In this document: positions 15,164 to 23,578 of the stretch, in pieces
How positions within the stretch are numbered: the first letter of the stretch is position 1
How the letters are laid out: each line of letters starts with the position of its first letter
Assembly: GCA_009691245.1 (NCBI GenBank)
Contig: SHUM01000039.1
Coordinates: 1 to 34,179, forward strand
Reading direction: 5' to 3'
From: Acidobacteriota bacterium
GTDB lineage: Bacteria > Acidobacteriota > Terriglobia > 2-12-FULL-54-10
DNA: 34,179 bases
Program-made: the position numbers and the translations under genes
Notes under the pieces: model-generated
The model's input: the letters and a program-made list of their open reading frames with translations, nothing else
Database searches by the model: none
Told to the model about the DNA's origin: nothing

Positions 15164-15937
15164 ATGGGACTACCTTTTTCAATGGGCACGATTATTTTTC
15201 TCATTGTCGCCATCTACCTGATTTCTTCGGTAAAGATTCTTAATGAGTACGAGCGTGGAGTCATCTTCCGCCTGGGCCGCCTGTTGGCCCACGATAAAGG
15301 GCCGGGAGTCATTTTCGTATTCGCGCCCATTGATCGTATCGTGCGCATTTCGCTGCGCATGATCACCATGGAGGTCCCGCCGCAGGAGACCATCACGCGC
15401 GACAACGTCAGCGTAAAGGTCAACGCTGTGGTCTACTTCCGCGTGCTGGACGCCAACAAGGCCGTGGTTGAGGTGGAGAATTATCTTTACGCCACGGGTC
15501 AGTTGGCCCAGACCACGCTGCGCAGCGTCATCGGCGAAGTAGAACTCGACGATCTGCTCAGCCAGCGTGAGAATCTCAACGAGCGCTTACAGACCATTCT
15601 CGATCAGCACACCGCGCCCTGGGGCGTGAAGGTTTCCAAGGTGGAAGTGAAGCAGGTGGAGATCCCCGAGCAGATGGTCCGCGCCATCTCCAAGCAGGCC
15701 GAGGCCGAGCGCGAAAAGCGCGCCAAAATCATTCACGCCGAGGGCGAACTGGGCGCTTCCATCAAATTGAGCGAAGCCGCCGCGGTCCTCGCCAAGGAGC
15801 CGACTGCGATCCAACTGCGCTACCTGCAGACGCTGACCGAGATCGGTGTCGAAAAGAATACCACCGTAGTCTTCCCCATCCCCATTGATATATTCTCAAG
15901 GTTGACGGGAGTGAAGGACAGCGGTAAATCCAGTTAG
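15164..15937 (+). CDS. Slipin (bacterial stomatin/prohibitin, SPFH family)
   Basis: The start is ATG 15164, preceded by AAAGGAG with 6-7 nt spacing, giving 257 residues. An N-terminal hydrophobic helix (about residues 5-23, [20 protein letters not shown]) anchors it. The SPFH domain follows, with the slipin hallmark [14 protein letters not shown], then [20 protein letters not shown] and [20 protein letters not shown]. The helical tail, rich in Ala/Glu/Lys ([20 protein letters not shown]), mediates oligomerisation. Slipins scaffold membrane microdomains, and in archaea the stomatin C-terminus is a substrate of the NfeD protease. It lies 54 nt downstream of the NfeD gene on the same strand, a conserved gene pair. 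Confidence 0.95.
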   Translation: MGLPFSMGTIIFLIVAIYLISSVKILNEYERGVIFRLGRLLAHDKGPGVIFVFAPIDRIVRISLRMITMEVPPQETITRDNVSVKVNAVVYFRVLDANKAVVEVENYLYATGQLAQTTLRSVIGEVELDDLLSQRENLNERLQTILDQHTAPWGVKVSKVEVKQVEIPEQMVRAISKQAEAEREKRAKIIHAEGELGASIKLSEAAAVLAKEPTAIQLRYLQTLTEIGVEKNTTVVFPIPIDIFSRLTGVKDSGKSS

Positions 15938-15990
15938 CAATCAACCCCGCCCGCTCACCACCCGGAAGCGCAAATTTGCATAGGAGATTA

Positions 15991-16605
15991 ATGGCAATGG
16001 CTCAAAACCCATCCAGGCAGGTCGAGTTGGTCCTTGAAAACCGACAAGTGATGGGAGTCTTTCTGGTGATGGCGGTGCTTTGTGGCATCTTCTTCGCCTT
16101 GGGATTTGTGGTGGGCAGGAATACCATGACGGGCGGCGAGACGATCGTTGAAGTGGTGGATGACAGCATCCCACCGGGAGAAAAACCGAGCGCGTTGCCA
16201 TCGCCCACTTACATTCCGCGCTCCCAGCAGACCGTCGTGGCCGGCGAAGCCGCCAGCGGAGCGTCTGCTGAGGCCGACTTGAGCTTCTACAACAACGTCG
16301 AGACCAATGCCCCAGACGGCCCCGGCGAAACCGCGGCGGAGCAAGACCAAAGCGCTGCCAGCGCGCCCCCAGTCGGCCCTCCCCCCAATGGCATCATTGT
16401 CCAGGTGTCGGCGCTCACTCGACGCGAGGACGCCGAGAGTCTCCTGACCTTGCTCAAGGAGAAGCAACTCCCCGTGCTGGTTACCACCAGCAGCAACGAT
16501 ACACTATTCCACGTAGTCATCGGACCATACAAAACCGACAAGGAAGCTGAGCAGGCCAAGCAGGCGCTGGAGAAGGACGGGTTTCGCCCGTTTATCCGGC
16601 GGTAA
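15991..16605 (+). CDS. Single-pass membrane protein with C-terminal SPOR domain
   Basis: ATG 15991 has AGGAG at 15982-15986; ATG 15997 has better spacing and is an equal candidate. The protein of about 204 residues has a short cytoplasmic N-terminus, one transmembrane helix (VMGVFLVMAVLCGIFFALGF, about 20-40), a disordered Ser/Pro/Ala/Glu-rich linker, and a SPOR domain of about 72 residues starting GIIVQVSALTRREDAESLLT and ending GFRPFIRR. SPOR domains bind peptidoglycan stripped of stem peptides at division sites, so a role at the septum or in wall remodelling is likely; this is inferred from the family. It follows the slipin gene by 53 nt and ends the plus-strand run. Confidence 0.9.
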   Translation: MAMAQNPSRQVELVLENRQVMGVFLVMAVLCGIFFALGFVVGRNTMTGGETIVEVVDDSIPPGEKPSALPSPTYIPRSQQTVVAGEAASGASAEADLSFYNNVETNAPDGPGETAAEQDQSAASAPPVGPPPNGIIVQVSALTRREDAESLLTLLKEKQLPVLVTTSSNDTLFHVVIGPYKTDKEAEQAKQALEKDGFRPFIRR

Positions 16606-16619
16606 AGCCTTAACCCGAA

Positions 16620-16646
16620 CCGCTCCCTCCCGGTTGCGGCTTGGTT
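16620..16646. repeat. Decayed half-copy of the family B hairpin unit
   Basis: The 27 nt beginning CCGCTCCCTCCCGGTTGCGG match one arm of the family B hairpins (CCGCTCCCTCACGGTCGCGG and so on) with four differences. No complementary arm is present. It lies between the SPOR gene stop and the bidirectional terminator at 16658. Confidence 0.6.
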
Positions 16647-16657
16647 GAGAAAAATCA

Positions 16658-16696
16658 AAAGCCGCGCGATCCCGGAAACGGGGATCGCGCGGCTTT
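16658..16696. terminator. Bidirectional terminator between the SPOR gene and coaE
   Basis: AAAGCCGCGCGATCCC at 16658-16673 pairs perfectly with GGGATCGCGCGGCTTT at 16681-16696 around a 7-nt loop. On the minus strand the stem runs into TTTTGATTTTT, a good Rho-independent signal for coaE. On the plus strand the T-run is short. Position between convergent genes fits termination of both. Confidence 0.9.
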
Positions 16697-16727
16697 AACA
16701 TTTATGGAGTCGGTGAATACGATGCCG

Positions 16728-17354
16728 TTATAAAGCGGCCTTGGCCTGTTGCGCTGCCAGTGTTTGTAAGGCTTTGAATACTTCATTCACATTGCGTTCC
16801 GTGTCTTCCAGCGACCCGGTCGTATCAATAACGAAATCGGCCATCGCCTTCTTCTCATCGCCGGGCATCTGCGCGGCCATGCGGCGGCGGATATCTTCCT
16901 CAGAAATCGGCGCGCGGGTCCGATACCGCTCGATCTGCTGTTCGGGCTTGCACCAGACGACAATGATCTTATCGAAACGGCGATGCTGGCCGGCTTCGAA
17001 CAGAACAGCCGACTCGACCAGCACCACGGCCTCGTGATTTTTGGTCCGCTGTAACTGAATTTGCCGGTCAATCTCGCGTAGCACGGGAGCATGCACGATG
17101 GCATTCAGGTGCTTGAGCTTGTCGAGATCATTGAAAACAATGCCGGCCAGCTTGGCGCGATCCAGCTTACCGCCGGCGTCCACCACATCGGGTCCGAACC
17201 CGCTGACGATACGGTCATAGACCACTGTCCCGGGCTGCATCATGCTGCGGCCAATCTCATCCGAGTTGATGGTCGTCCCGCCCAGCTTGGCGAAGATCGC
17301 CGCCGCTGTCGACTTGCCGCTGCCAATTCCGCCTGTCAATCCTGCCGAGATCAT
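16728..17354 (-). CDS. coaE: Dephospho-CoA kinase
   Basis: This 208-residue protein is the usual CoaE size and catalyses the last step of coenzyme A synthesis, phosphorylating the ribose 3'-OH of dephospho-CoA with ATP. The P-loop GGIGSGKST is at 8-16. The CoA-domain motifs include TTINSDEIGR (substrate Asp), LNAIVHAPV, and VVLVESAVLFEAG, where the family more often has PLL in place of AVL. The lid/C-terminal motif is RRRMAAQMPGDEKKAMADFV, followed by VIDTTGSLEDTERNV. ATG 17354 lies downstream of an AT-rich spacer. It is probably monocistronic, with its terminator at 16658-16696. Confidence 0.96.
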   Translation of the reverse strand: MISAGLTGGIGSGKSTAAAIFAKLGGTTINSDEIGRSMMQPGTVVYDRIVSGFGPDVVDAGGKLDRAKLAGIVFNDLDKLKHLNAIVHAPVLREIDRQIQLQRTKNHEAVVLVESAVLFEAGQHRRFDKIIVVWCKPEQQIERYRTRAPISEEDIRRRMAAQMPGDEKKAMADFVIDTTGSLEDTERNVNEVFKALQTLAAQQAKAAL

Positions 17355-17445
17355 CCTGCCTCCAATTGAAAATCGAATAATAGTAAAAATAATTATAACA
17401 GAAATTTATGCAGTCTGGTAATAGAGTTCGTTGGGAGGTCGCGTG

Positions 17446-17526
17446 ACAGAGCCGCGACCGTGAGGGAGCGGTGGCAGGAAGTGGGTGGCCTCTCAAGCCA
17501 CCGCTCCCTCACGGTCGCGGCTCTGT
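17446..17526. repeat. Family B intergenic hairpin, copy B1 (perfect 30-bp arms)
   Basis: The arm 17446-17475, beginning ACAGAGCCGCGACCGTGAGG, is perfectly complementary to 17497-17526 across a 21-nt spacer. It begins 10 nt after the TonB-receptor stop (read on the minus strand). It is strong enough to act as a 3'-end stabiliser or terminator although no T-tract follows. The remainder of the spacer, 17355-17445, is AT-rich near coaE. Confidence 0.92.
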
Positions 17527-17536
17527 TAGATCGCCT

Positions 17537-20500
17537 TCAGAAGGAAAGCCGCAACGCGAACTGTATCTGGCGAGCCGTAGTCGCCGGACTAACGTAGCGA
17601 CCCAGGCCGGGATTATACCCGCGACCGGTGAAGACAATCATGCTGCTGGCCGTCGGCGTGCGATAGTTTACGTGGTTGGCCAAGTTGAAAAACTCCGTGC
17701 GAAACTGTAGTTTCCGCGTGCCACCGAGCGAGAAATCGCGCTGCAGAGATACATCCACATTCACCAATGACGGACCGTAAACAGTTCCCCGCCCGACGTT
17801 GCCGATGGTGCCCGGCTCGGGAATGCTGAACGCGCAGGGATCAAAAAACTTATCGGGTTCCACTAGAGGCGCGCCCGGCTCCAGGAGAGTCTCTCCCGTG
17901 ATGGGGTCCTTGCAACCGATGGAAGTGGCGCTGCGAGGGTTGTTACTTTGCCCCGGAACCAGATTGGGCCGCGTCGCCGCGAACAGATAATCGCCTCGCC
18001 GGAAATTGATACGCACCGTGGTAGGCACGGAGGTACGGAAGCTGAAGATGCCGCCCAGCCGCCAGCCGCCGAATAATTTTCCGGCAACTGGAGCGAATCC
18101 GCTGCCGCCATTGCTTTCCGGGACGCTGTAAAAGAAGCTGGTCGAGACGCGCTGGCGGTTGTCGAAGTCCGACGGTCCCCGGTCCAGCTTGCGGTCCAGC
18201 CCATACTGCTGCGCGCTGGCGCTGGTGCCGATATTCGACGCATCGTCGATCGTCTTTGAAAGCGTATAGCTCAGGCGCACGTTCATGGCGCGCGTCAACC
18301 GGGTGTCGGCGGTCAGCAGGAAGGAGTTGTAGAAAGACTGCGCGTCGCTGTTCATCAGGTTGATGCCGCTGCGAAACGCCGGATTTGTGTATTGCGGCGT
18401 GGGATTGGGACAATTCGTCGTCTGGCCCGCCGCCCCGCAGGGGAATAACAGGGTGCCGTCCGGACGCTTGACAGGCGGGGGAAATAGATTCGTCTCATAG
18501 TTGCGCCAGATATGGTTGCCGCGTGCGCCGACATATCCGGCCTGCACGGTGGTCTGCATGGGCAGGCGGCGCTGCAGAGAAAACTCGTAGCGCATCACGC
18601 GCGGCGTGGTGAAATCGCGATAGGCCAGCGCCTGCGCCTGCTGCGGCTGGCTCGTTGACGACGCCAGCACACCGGCGACCGCGCTGGGAAACGTAGCGCG
18701 GGCGTCAAAATTGGGATTGACTGCGATGCGATAAAATGGCGCCATGTTTTTCTGCGTATCCACGGCGTAGCCGAGCTGCTCGTCGTAATAAATCCCGATG
18801 CCCGCGCTGATGCTGGTGACGTCGCTGGTGTTGCGCCCGCCGCCGGGCGACCAGGCCACGCCGATGCGCGGCGAAATGTTGCCAAGTGAAGGGTTGTGAT
18901 CGAGCAGAGGCCCAACCACCATCTGCGTGCCGGTCAGAATGTCATCCAGAAACGAGGTGCGCCCTAGCCGGTCATGAATCAGCGTGGCAAACTCATAGCG
19001 CAGTCCCAGGTTGAACATCAGGCCGGGGCGGACGCGGTACTCATCCTGAGCATAAAAGCCGAGCAGCGTCTGGCGCCAGGCCTTGGTATTGTCCGAGCCG
19101 GGCAGCGCGACGGTTACGGAGGTGCCCTCTGGCCCGCCTTGCAGAAAACTGTCGAGACTGTTGAACGACCAGATGCCGGACTTGTTGGCGCTCGAGGTTA
19201 CGTCCCAGCGGTAGCGGTGCAGCTCCGCGCCGAGCTTCAGCCCGTGCGCTCCGCGCTGCACAATCACGTCGCCGGAATATTGGAAGCTGTTCATCTTGTT
19301 CGTCTCCGGCGCGGTGAACAGCGGGCCGAAGGTAACCGTGCCGGGAATATTCAATTGTCCAAACTGCGGCGCTTCGGGCAAAAAATATCGCGAAGCCGGA
19401 ATATTGATCTCTGGCGAGGTGGTGCTGGTGGTCTGGTCGGTGGGACGCGTGTAGCCCAGCCGGAAAGACGCCACCAACCGCGTGCTGAAAATGTGGCTGC
19501 CCACCAGCGTGGCATACTGTTGCCGGGTCTTGACCCTGCTGCCGAATGCGTATATCCCGCCCCCACGTATGCTGCGGGCATCATCAAATGAGTAGCGTGC
19601 GAATAGCGCGGTGCGGTCGGAAAGCGCGTGATCCACGCGCAGCGTGAAGAACTGCTCATCGGTCGGCAGATACTGCGGCGAAAGATTCTGCGCCAGCCCG
19701 CCGCCCAGCCGCCCACCATCGAACTCCAAGTTAGGCAACGGCATCAGGTCCAGATACGGCCGAATCGCGGGGAAAACGCCAAATGTGCGGATCGCCGCGC
19801 CGGAAGCGTTGGTGATGATGCCCTGCCGCGCGTTGGAGTCGATGAAGGTGTCGAGTTGATTCTCGGTAAGGCGGTCGAGCATGGCCTCGAAACTGCCCAT
19901 GATGAACGTCTTGTCCTTGCGCAGCGGCCCGGTGGCGGTGAAACCGAATTGATTGCGCTTGAAGGGCGGCGGGTGGGTTCCATCGAAGAAGCTGCGCGCA
20001 TCCAGCTTGCTGTTGCGCAGATACTCAAACAGGCTCACGTGTACTTCATTCGAGCCCGAGCGCGTTACGGAGTTCAACACGCCGCCGCTGCCGCGACCGT
20101 ATTCAGACGAGAACGTGGTGGCGAACACCATCACCTGCAACACAGAGTCGGTGCCGAGTTGCACGCCGGCTGCGCTGCGCGGCGATCGGTTCCCGGTGTC
20201 CATGATGTTGGTGCCGTCGAGCAAGAAGCTGTTCGATGAGGCTCGCCCGCCGTTCACATTCAAGTTTCCGCCGCCGATGCCGCGCGAACCCGACCCCGCT
20301 GAAGGGTCGCTGACACCCGCTTCCAGCGTAGCGAGTTGCGAGTAGCTGCGGCCGTTCAGTGGCAGTCCCACCAGCAGGCTTTCGTTAATCAGGCTGCCGC
20401 CGGCGCGCGGCGCGGTGGCGGCAGCTTGGCTCATTGACGTTGCAGGAGTTGTCTGCAAAGGCCGCGCAGGGCCAGACGGCGCATTCGTCTGCTGCGCAAA

Positions 20501-20605
20501 TCCTCGCACTCCCATCACTGCGACAACTAAGATGGCCACGATGAAACTTAGAGGAACGGCGCGTGCCTCCTCATAAAGAAATTTGCTTCGAAGGGAATAC
20601 TTCAT
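17537..20605 (-). CDS. Oar-like TonB-dependent outer-membrane receptor
   Basis: The start ATG 20605 has GGAAGGA about 10 nt upstream; the frame is open for 54 more codons upstream, but that stretch lacks a signal or ribosome site. The protein is 1022 residues. A signal peptide (PLSFIVAILVVAVMGVRGFA) is followed by a Pro/Ala/Thr-rich stretch and the plug, with the Oar-type motifs LLVGLPLNGRSYSQLATLEA, NVNGGRASSNSFLLDGTNIM and FSSEYGRGSGGVLNSVTRSG. The rest is a beta barrel ending in a terminal Phe (QIQFALRLSF), needed for BAM-dependent insertion. Oar relatives usually carry an N-terminal carboxypeptidase-regulatory-like beta domain; none is visible here. The substrate is unknown, and these proteins are multiplied in acidobacteria. 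A cohesin-like protein gene lies just upstream on the same strand. Confidence 0.93.
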   Translation of the reverse strand: MKYSLRSKFLYEEARAVPLSFIVAILVVAVMGVRGFAQQTNAPSGPARPLQTTPATSMSQAAATAPRAGGSLINESLLVGLPLNGRSYSQLATLEAGVSDPSAGSGSRGIGGGNLNVNGGRASSNSFLLDGTNIMDTGNRSPRSAAGVQLGTDSVLQVMVFATTFSSEYGRGSGGVLNSVTRSGSNEVHVSLFEYLRNSKLDARSFFDGTHPPPFKRNQFGFTATGPLRKDKTFIMGSFEAMLDRLTENQLDTFIDSNARQGIITNASGAAIRTFGVFPAIRPYLDLMPLPNLEFDGGRLGGGLAQNLSPQYLPTDEQFFTLRVDHALSDRTALFARYSFDDARSIRGGGIYAFGSRVKTRQQYATLVGSHIFSTRLVASFRLGYTRPTDQTTSTTSPEINIPASRYFLPEAPQFGQLNIPGTVTFGPLFTAPETNKMNSFQYSGDVIVQRGAHGLKLGAELHRYRWDVTSSANKSGIWSFNSLDSFLQGGPEGTSVTVALPGSDNTKAWRQTLLGFYAQDEYRVRPGLMFNLGLRYEFATLIHDRLGRTSFLDDILTGTQMVVGPLLDHNPSLGNISPRIGVAWSPGGGRNTSDVTSISAGIGIYYDEQLGYAVDTQKNMAPFYRIAVNPNFDARATFPSAVAGVLASSTSQPQQAQALAYRDFTTPRVMRYEFSLQRRLPMQTTVQAGYVGARGNHIWRNYETNLFPPPVKRPDGTLLFPCGAAGQTTNCPNPTPQYTNPAFRSGINLMNSDAQSFYNSFLLTADTRLTRAMNVRLSYTLSKTIDDASNIGTSASAQQYGLDRKLDRGPSDFDNRQRVSTSFFYSVPESNGGSGFAPVAGKLFGGWRLGGIFSFRTSVPTTVRINFRRGDYLFAATRPNLVPGQSNNPRSATSIGCKDPITGETLLEPGAPLVEPDKFFDPCAFSIPEPGTIGNVGRGTVYGPSLVNVDVSLQRDFSLGGTRKLQFRTEFFNLANHVNYRTPTASSMIVFTGRGYNPGLGRYVSPATTARQIQFALRLSF

Positions 20606-20680
20606 CACTATGAATCCTTCCGCTGGAGAGAGTCGCGGGAAACGTTCTGATTCTATATCGTGGCTGGCATAAAACGAAAG

Positions 20681-20720
20681 ATGCGATTCCTCACCGCCGT
20701 TGGGCGTGAAGGAATCGCAT
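20681..20720 (-). terminator. Imperfect hairpin downstream of the cohesin-like gene
   Basis: ATGCGATTCCT at 20681-20691 pairs with AGGAATCGCAT at 20710-20720, continued by CGCC/GGCG near the loop. On the minus strand it is followed by CTTTCGTTTTATG. It sits 54 nt after the cohesin-like stop and before the TonB receptor start, so it may separate the two transcripts or attenuate read-through. Confidence 0.6.
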
Positions 20721-20774
20721 GAAATCATCGAGTCCAGTTTCGTTGATCCGCACCGTGCCGCGGCCAAACGCCGA

Positions 20775-21323
20775 TTAATGAGTAAAGAAGAAGCAGCCGA
20801 TGACCGGAATTTCTTCGTCCATGTTGAACAGCGTTACGTTGCCGTCATCGCCTTTGGCCAATTCAACGGGGCTGCCGTCAGCGCCTTTGGCGGAGGAGTC
20901 CAGCATCGCCAGTTTTACTTCGCCCTTCTTGGCGTCCTTGGCAACACGAAACTTCACGTAGGCCACAATGCCCGGCTTGATTACCGTTTTGCCGACGACG
21001 CTGACTTCCACCACTCCGAGCGTCTTATCGGACTTGTCATCGGCGACCGTGGTCTTTACCTCGGCCTCCGCCAGCTCGGCGGCCAGCGCGCGCTCGACGG
21101 ACTCGTACGCCAGCGTATCTTTCGGAAAGCTGACGTGCAGCAGCAGACTATTGGCCTGCGCGCCCTCGGACCCCGAAAAGGTTACCGGGATGTCAATCAC
21201 GTCCGTTGGTTTCGCGGATGCAAACCCCATATTGATGCGCGTGGTCTCCTGCGCGCGGACTACACCAGCCATGCCCAGAACGACGGCCAGCATGACCACC
21301 AGGGAGTTTCTGCTCATTCTCAT
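20775..21323 (-). CDS. Exported protein with cohesin-like domain
   Basis: The start ATG 21323 has AAGGAG 8 nt upstream, giving 182 residues. The signal peptide MRMSRNSLVVMLAVVLGMAG ends near VRAQ. The remainder is a single beta-sandwich resembling cohesin/BACON-type modules. A typical order of strands is visible: DVIDIPVTFSGSEG, ANSLLLHVSFPKDTLAYESV, TLGVVEVSVVGKTVIKPGIV and AYVKFRVAKDAKKGEVKLAM. The C-terminus ends in GCFFFTH with one Cys. Cohesin modules bind dockerins in cellulosomes, but in many bacteria stand-alone copies have no known partner. Its neighbour is a TonB receptor on the same strand, so it may be periplasmic or surface exposed. Confidence 0.8.
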   Translation of the reverse strand: MRMSRNSLVVMLAVVLGMAGVVRAQETTRINMGFASAKPTDVIDIPVTFSGSEGAQANSLLLHVSFPKDTLAYESVERALAAELAEAEVKTTVADDKSDKTLGVVEVSVVGKTVIKPGIVAYVKFRVAKDAKKGEVKLAMLDSSAKGADGSPVELAKGDDGNVTLFNMDEEIPVIGCFFFTH

Positions 21324-21440
21324 CACTTCGTTCTCCTTCGGTGCAACCTGCAATAGTAAGATGTAATACTCCAAACATCCGCAGATTATATGATGCATAA
21401 CGGAACTGGCCCGTTATCTCCACTATACTCCATCTGTCGT

Positions 21441-21466
21441 CAGGGCATGGCAAATGCCATGCCCTG
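21441..21466. terminator. Perfect 12-bp hairpin after the amidohydrolase gene
   Basis: CAGGGCATGGCA at 21441-21452 is perfectly complementary to TGCCATGCCCTG at 21455-21466 with only AA between, so the last pairs probably open to form the loop. It begins 29 nt past the amidohydrolase stop. There is no T-tract, so it is more a 3'-end hairpin than a classical terminator. Confidence 0.55.
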
Positions 21467-21495
21467 AAACAGATACGGCCTAATGCAAAAAGATA

Positions 21496-23436
21496 CTAAC
21501 CGCCACCGGAGCGAACCGCGGCGGTCTTGCGCTTGCCAACCAAGTTCTTATATGTGGTTACCTGCGCGCCTGCCGGACGGTAGTTGTATTCGGCGGCGAA
21601 GTTGCTGTGGACGAAGACCGGCTTGCCGTCAAACACGGTTAGCTGCGGCTGGATGGTGCTGACCTCCTCCTCAGGGATGGTCATGTAGTCCTTGTCGAGT
21701 ACCACCAAATCCGCCAGCTTGCCGGGCTGGATCATCCCGAACTGATCGGGCCGCAGCACGTACTCAGCGGCCCAACTGGTAATCATGCGCAGCGCGGTGG
21801 CGCGATCGACGCGCTCGTTCGGTCCCCAGACGCGGCCTTTCGAGTCCTTGCGCGTCAGCATCACTTCCATGTCATCCCACAGGTACGAGTTGGTGTCCGA
21901 CTCAAAGACCACGCGCGCGCCCGCGGCCAGCAGGCTCTTCACCGGGCTGATCCAGTTGTGGGCCAAATCCTCGCCGTACGCGTCGGCCTTCGCCTGGCCC
22001 TCTTCCACCGAACGGGCCACGTAGCAACTGAACCACACGCCCAATTGCGCGGCGCGCTTGAAGTCTTTAGGGTTCACCTGATCGCAGTGATCCACGGCCC
22101 ACAGCTTGGTGGCGTCCTTGCCGTACTGCTTCTGAATCTGCTCGACCAGGTTGAAGATCAGGCGGTGCGACTTGTCGCCGGCCACATGCGTGTTGCCGAA
22201 GCGCACGCCGTACTTGCCAGCGTTCAGCGTCCAGTTCTGGTAGTAATTGCTCTTGATGTTGGCGGCCTTGTTCACCGAACCCATCGCGCCACGATACTCG
22301 ATGTCATAGTGGCACTGACCCGACGGGAACCAGCTATCGATCACGCCGTAGGCCGCCTTGCGCTTCTGATCGGTGCAGGCGCGCGTGGTAACACCGTCCA
22401 CCGCCGTTGGCCCGATAGCGGTGATCCAAATTTTGTCCGTGCCGGAGTTAATCTTCTTGGCGAGCGCGGGCATCTCCTTCGCGAAATTCTGCACCGCGCC
22501 AAAATCTTCAATCGTCCCATAGCCTACGCGCATGGTCAGCTCGTTGCGCGCGGCCAAATATTCATAAGCGTGCAGCGCGTCCTGCGGCATGCGCGATGAC
22601 ACCGTGGTCAGGCCCATCGAATTCAGTTCCTGCATGTCCGGCTTGTACAGACCGGCCAGCACCGCCGCCTCGCGGTTGTAGGAATAGGGCAGCGCGAGAC
22701 GGCTCGCCGGCGGCTCCAGATGTCCCGTGGGAATGCCCGCCTGATTGATCCAGTAACGGCCGTTTTCCTTAATCATCGCTCCATGCATCTTGTTCAGGAT
22801 GTCCCAACCCTTGGTGTTCACCATTACGCCCATGAAATCCGGAATGCCCACGGAGAGGATGACCGGGTTGTTGGGTGTAACTTTGTCGACGTCGAAACGC
22901 GTGAGGTCGTCGAACATGATCTTGGCCTGCGCCACCGTGCCGCCGGAGATGAACGCCAACTGGTTGGCGAAGTAGATCCAATCGCCGGGCTTGAATTTTT
23001 CCTTGTCCATGATGCCCTTGATCTGATTGAGCACGTCGTCCTTGCTGCGCACGCCGCGCCAGTCCACCGGAAAGCGCTTCAGTTGCGCCGCCGTCATGGT
23101 GCCGCCGTAGGCGTTCTCGGCATAGCTATACATGTGGCGGTGCGTGTCGACGAAGCCTGGGATTACCGTGCGCCCCTTCAGATCAAGCGTGGTGGTGTTC
23201 GCCGCTTTCAGCTTCAGCACGTCGGCGTCCGTGCCCACAGCCACGATGCGCTGTCCGCGAATGGCCACCGCCTGCGCGATGGAGAAGTTATTGTCCACCG
23301 TCAGCACCTTGCCGTTGTGCAGGATCAGGTCCGCCGTCTGCCCTTGAGCGCGCAAGGCGGCGGGCAATGGGAATGCGGTTAGAACGATGGCGGCAAAAAG
23401 AATGCGGTGCGGGAATCTGGGCCCTAAATATCTCAT
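21496..23436 (-). CDS. Secreted YtcJ-type amidohydrolase
   Basis: This 646-residue protein starts at ATG 23436 with GGGAGGA 7 nt upstream. A signal peptide (ILFAAIVLTAFPLPAALRAQ) is followed by the small beta domain of composite amidohydrolases: ADLILHNGKVLTVDNNFSIA and AVAIRGQRIVAVG. The metal-site motif VIPGFVDTHRHMYSY (91-105; H99 and H101 expected as metal ligands) opens the TIM barrel. Later parts include TAIGPTAVDG, AVDHCDQVNP, and VVFESDTN with a probable catalytic Asp. The C-terminal PGKLADLVVLDKDYMTIPEE returns to the beta domain. The family (YtcJ, amidohydrolase 3) hydrolyses C-N bonds in various small molecules; the substrate is unknown. Export to the periplasm is notable but common in acidobacteria. 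Confidence 0.92.
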   Translation of the reverse strand: MRYLGPRFPHRILFAAIVLTAFPLPAALRAQGQTADLILHNGKVLTVDNNFSIAQAVAIRGQRIVAVGTDADVLKLKAANTTTLDLKGRTVIPGFVDTHRHMYSYAENAYGGTMTAAQLKRFPVDWRGVRSKDDVLNQIKGIMDKEKFKPGDWIYFANQLAFISGGTVAQAKIMFDDLTRFDVDKVTPNNPVILSVGIPDFMGVMVNTKGWDILNKMHGAMIKENGRYWINQAGIPTGHLEPPASRLALPYSYNREAAVLAGLYKPDMQELNSMGLTTVSSRMPQDALHAYEYLAARNELTMRVGYGTIEDFGAVQNFAKEMPALAKKINSGTDKIWITAIGPTAVDGVTTRACTDQKRKAAYGVIDSWFPSGQCHYDIEYRGAMGSVNKAANIKSNYYQNWTLNAGKYGVRFGNTHVAGDKSHRLIFNLVEQIQKQYGKDATKLWAVDHCDQVNPKDFKRAAQLGVWFSCYVARSVEEGQAKADAYGEDLAHNWISPVKSLLAAGARVVFESDTNSYLWDDMEVMLTRKDSKGRVWGPNERVDRATALRMITSWAAEYVLRPDQFGMIQPGKLADLVVLDKDYMTIPEEEVSTIQPQLTVFDGKPVFVHSNFAAEYNYRPAGAQVTTYKNLVGKRKTAAVRSGGG

Positions 23437-23452
23437 CTGAGGTCCTCCCTGA

Positions 23453-23458
23453 ATTATA
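23453..23458 (-). promoter_or_regulatory. -10 element of the amidohydrolase gene
   Basis: Read on the minus strand, TATAAT (23458-23453) lies just upstream of the GGGAGGA ribosome site and ATG 23436, predicting a leader of about 10 nt. No convincing -35 hexamer is present at 16-18 nt. Confidence 0.55.
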
Positions 23459-23578
23459 GAAAACCACTTTCGGACCTAATCGTATAGCGCTGCGAGTCGT
23501 TCGGTCTGGCAACCCGTCCGGCCTATTATACTCGCGGGCGAATTTGCTGGAAGTACGAAATCATGCGCCACGCCCAGT

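Noticed and set aside
22720-23382. 220-codon plus-strand frame opposite the amidohydrolase gene
   Set aside because: Antisense shadow of a well-supported gene.
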